Of a stretch of 64,000 nt of DNA, positions 62,678-64,000 are shown piece by piece (the first letter of the stretch is position 1; every line of letters starts with the position of its first letter). The notes under the pieces were generated by a model, which saw nothing but the letters and a program-made list of their open reading frames with translations, did not search any database and was not told where the DNA came from. A program made the translations under genes and the position numbers. The DNA is from Paenibacillus faecis (GTDB lineage Bacteria; Bacillota; Bacilli; Paenibacillales; Paenibacillaceae): positions 310,001-374,000 of the forward strand of contig NZ_VSDO01000001.1 of assembly GCF_008084145.1 (NCBI RefSeq), written 5' to 3'.

Positions 62678-62712
62678 CAAAGAGCCTGGAGCTTTCGCTC
62701 CAGGCTCTTTGC
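62678..62712. terminator. Bidirectional terminator
   Basis: AAAGAGCCTGGAG and CTCCAGGCTCTTT form a perfect 13-bp stem between convergent genes. U-runs are short on both strands. Confidence 0.8.
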
Positions 62713-62731
62713 ATTCAACGTAAGTCCCGCC

Positions 62732-64000
62732 TTAATGGACGGCTGTCAAACGCACCCACATGCTTGCAAAATCCCCGTGCATGGATGATACCGGTATTCC
62801 CGCATACATCAGACGATCCCCGCCGAACACCTCTCCGCTAGGGTCAAGCCGGTAGTTTTTGGCCGGGTCCAGTCCTTCCAGCTTCACGCTGCGCAGCGGC
62901 GCATTCGGTTCCGCCAATACCCGGAAGTAGAACAGTAGCGCCTCCTCCTGGTCCCCGCTCACAAACATCCAGGAAGTGTCATTGCCCTCGAACGGGCTGC
63001 GCAGACGATACAGGTCGCCTTGCTGCACCAGACCGCGGATTTGCTTGTAGAACTCGATTTGACGCTTGGCCGTTTCCTTCTCTTCCTGCGTAAACTTCGT
63101 CAGATCCAATTCATAGCCGAAGTTGCCGGACATGGCGACGTCCCCGCGGAAGTTAAGCGATGTGATGCGCTCCACCTGATGATTCGGTACGGCGGAAACA
63201 TGCGCCCCCATCGTGGAAACGGGATATACCAGGCTCGTGCCGTACTGAATTTTTAACCGTTCGACGCCATCGGTGTCGTCGCTGGTCCAAGTCTGAGGCA
63301 TATAGTAGAGCATGCCCGGGTCAAAGCGTCCGCCGCCGCCGGAACAGCTCTCGAACAAGATATGCGGAAACTCGGTCGTCAGCCGTTCAAGCAGATCGTA
63401 GAGGCCGAGGATATAACGATGGGCGATTTCCTTCTGCCGCTCGGCCGGGACTTGGGCTGAACCTATTTCCGTCATGTTCCGGTTCATATCCCATTTGACG
63501 TAAGAGATCGGCACGCTGGCGAAAATAGCGCTAAGCCGCTCATAGAGATAAGTCCGGACATCCTCCCTCGACATATCGAGCACGAGTTGGTCCCGAGCTT
63601 CCGTCCGGCGCCGATTCGGAACATGCAGGCACCAATCCGGGTGGCTGCGGTACAAATCGCTGTCCGGGGAGACCATCTCCGGCTCGACCCATAGGCCGAA
63701 TTGCAGGCCGGTCGCTTCAACCCGGCGGGCCAAATCCTCCAGACCGCCCGGCAGCTTGCGGCGGTCCTCGAACCAGTCGCCGAGCGAGCAGTTATCCTTG
63801 TCGCGGCGGCCGAACCAGCCGTCATCGAGCACAAACAGCTCGATTCCGAGTTCGCTCCCCGCCTTTGCGATGGCCTCGATTTTGTCGGCGTTGAAATCGA
63901 AGTAGGTGGCCTCCCAGTTGTTGACCAGAATCGGCCGCACTTGATCGCGATGCTGTCCGCGGCAAAGCCGGGTGCGGTACAACCGGTGGAACGTCCGGGA
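62732..64000 (-). CDS. Alpha-galactosidase (GH36), N-terminus beyond window
   Basis: C-terminal 422 residues of a GH36 alpha-galactosidase; the frame is open to the window edge, where it reads SRTFHRLYRTRLCRG, so the ATG at 63982 is internal. Seen are the TIM-barrel motifs PILVNNWEATYFDFN and FVLDDGWFG, the nucleophile Asp in YVKWDMNRNMTE, FESCSGGGGRFDPG, and the acid/base Asp in TWTSDDTDGVERLKIQYGTS. A C-terminal beta domain ends SMWVRLTAVH. It removes terminal alpha-galactosyl units from melibiose and raffinose-type sugars. Upstream context is outside the window. Confidence 0.95.
   Translation of the reverse strand, partial: SRTFHRLYRTRLCRGQHRDQVRPILVNNWEATYFDFNADKIEAIAKAGSELGIELFVLDDGWFGRRDKDNCSLGDWFEDRRKLPGGLEDLARRVEATGLQFGLWVEPEMVSPDSDLYRSHPDWCLHVPNRRRTEARDQLVLDMSREDVRTYLYERLSAIFASVPISYVKWDMNRNMTEIGSAQVPAERQKEIAHRYILGLYDLLERLTTEFPHILFESCSGGGGRFDPGMLYYMPQTWTSDDTDGVERLKIQYGTSLVYPVSTMGAHVSAVPNHQVERITSLNFRGDVAMSGNFGYELDLTKFTQEEKETAKRQIEFYKQIRGLVQQGDLYRLRSPFEGNDTSWMFVSGDQEEALLFYFRVLAEPNAPLRSVKLEGLDPAKNYRLDPSGEVFGGDRLMYAGIPVSSMHGDFASMWVRLTAVH

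Overview
The window reads as chromosomal DNA of an endospore-forming member of the Bacillota, most probably Paenibacillaceae. This rests on gene order (rpmF-fapR-plsX-fabHDG-acpP-fabF-rnc-smc-ftsY-ylxM-ffh-rpsP-khpA-rimM-trmD, and rsmD-coaD-ylbJ-sepM-tmcAL-yceD on the other flank), moderate-to-high GC, strong AGGAGG ribosome binding sites, a spore-specific membrane protein (YlbJ), a CsfG-like forespore RNA and large secreted polysaccharide enzymes. The species cannot be named from the sequence alone.

Layout. 1-5471: C-terminally cut, very large amylopullulanase with upstream LacI/CcpA-type operators. 5472-8368: accessory stretch with three four-module palindromic repeat elements, an excalibur-domain secreted protein, tRNA-Pro(GGG) and two unannotated microprotein genes. 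8369-14110: translation and secretion genes (trmD, rimM, khpA, rpsP, ffh, ylxM, ftsY) with a hemolysin III-family gene inserted. 14139-24700: smc, rnc and the fatty-acid/phospholipid operon controlled by FapR. 24701-26064: a possible IS200/IS605 remnant, a second copy of one repeat element, rpmF and yceD. 26236-30974: tmcAL, sepM, ylbJ, coaD, rsmD. 31076-31271: candidate CsfG RNA. 31388-44700: mixed genes (coiled-coil protein, lipoprotein, glucosaminidase, gpmA, Ser/Gly repeat protein, TPR protein, rpiA, MFS, helD, ArAE-type exporter, AI-2E permease family). 44887-46349: T-box controlled DAHP synthase/chorismate mutase. 46346-52635: lactonase, LytTR regulator, aldose epimerase, MFS, NlpC/P60 lipoprotein, J-like membrane protein. 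52702-56430: LacI regulator plus cellobiose phosphorylase sharing a palindromic operator. 56511-62655: amidase, DHA2 exporter, chemoreceptor-like protein, ECF41 sigma factor with a carboxymuconolactone-decarboxylase partner. 62732-64000: C-terminal part of a GH36 alpha-galactosidase.

How genes work together. The central block is core housekeeping: ribosome and tRNA maturation, co-translational targeting (Ffh/FtsY), chromosome organisation (Smc) and type II fatty acid synthesis with FapR feedback. The two ends and the LacI/phosphorylase pair form a glycan-use theme: extracellular starch/pullulan attack, intracellular phosphorolysis of cellobiose, galactoside hydrolysis and sugar epimerisation. 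Regulation visible in the DNA includes a FapR box, a T-box with a likely Phe specifier, LacI palindromes, cre-like sites and an ECF41-type promoter.

Most unusual signals: (1) four repeat elements of three different sequences that share one architecture, four near-palindromic modules spaced about 50, 61-70 and 50 bp; (2) a perfect consensus sigma-A promoter at 41738-41766 leading into a strong terminator about 125 bp on, with a nearly leaderless hydrophobic micro-ORF; (3) the two-gene microprotein unit downstream of trmD, exactly where rplS is expected but missing; (4) the CsfG-like RNA with a forespore-type promoter.
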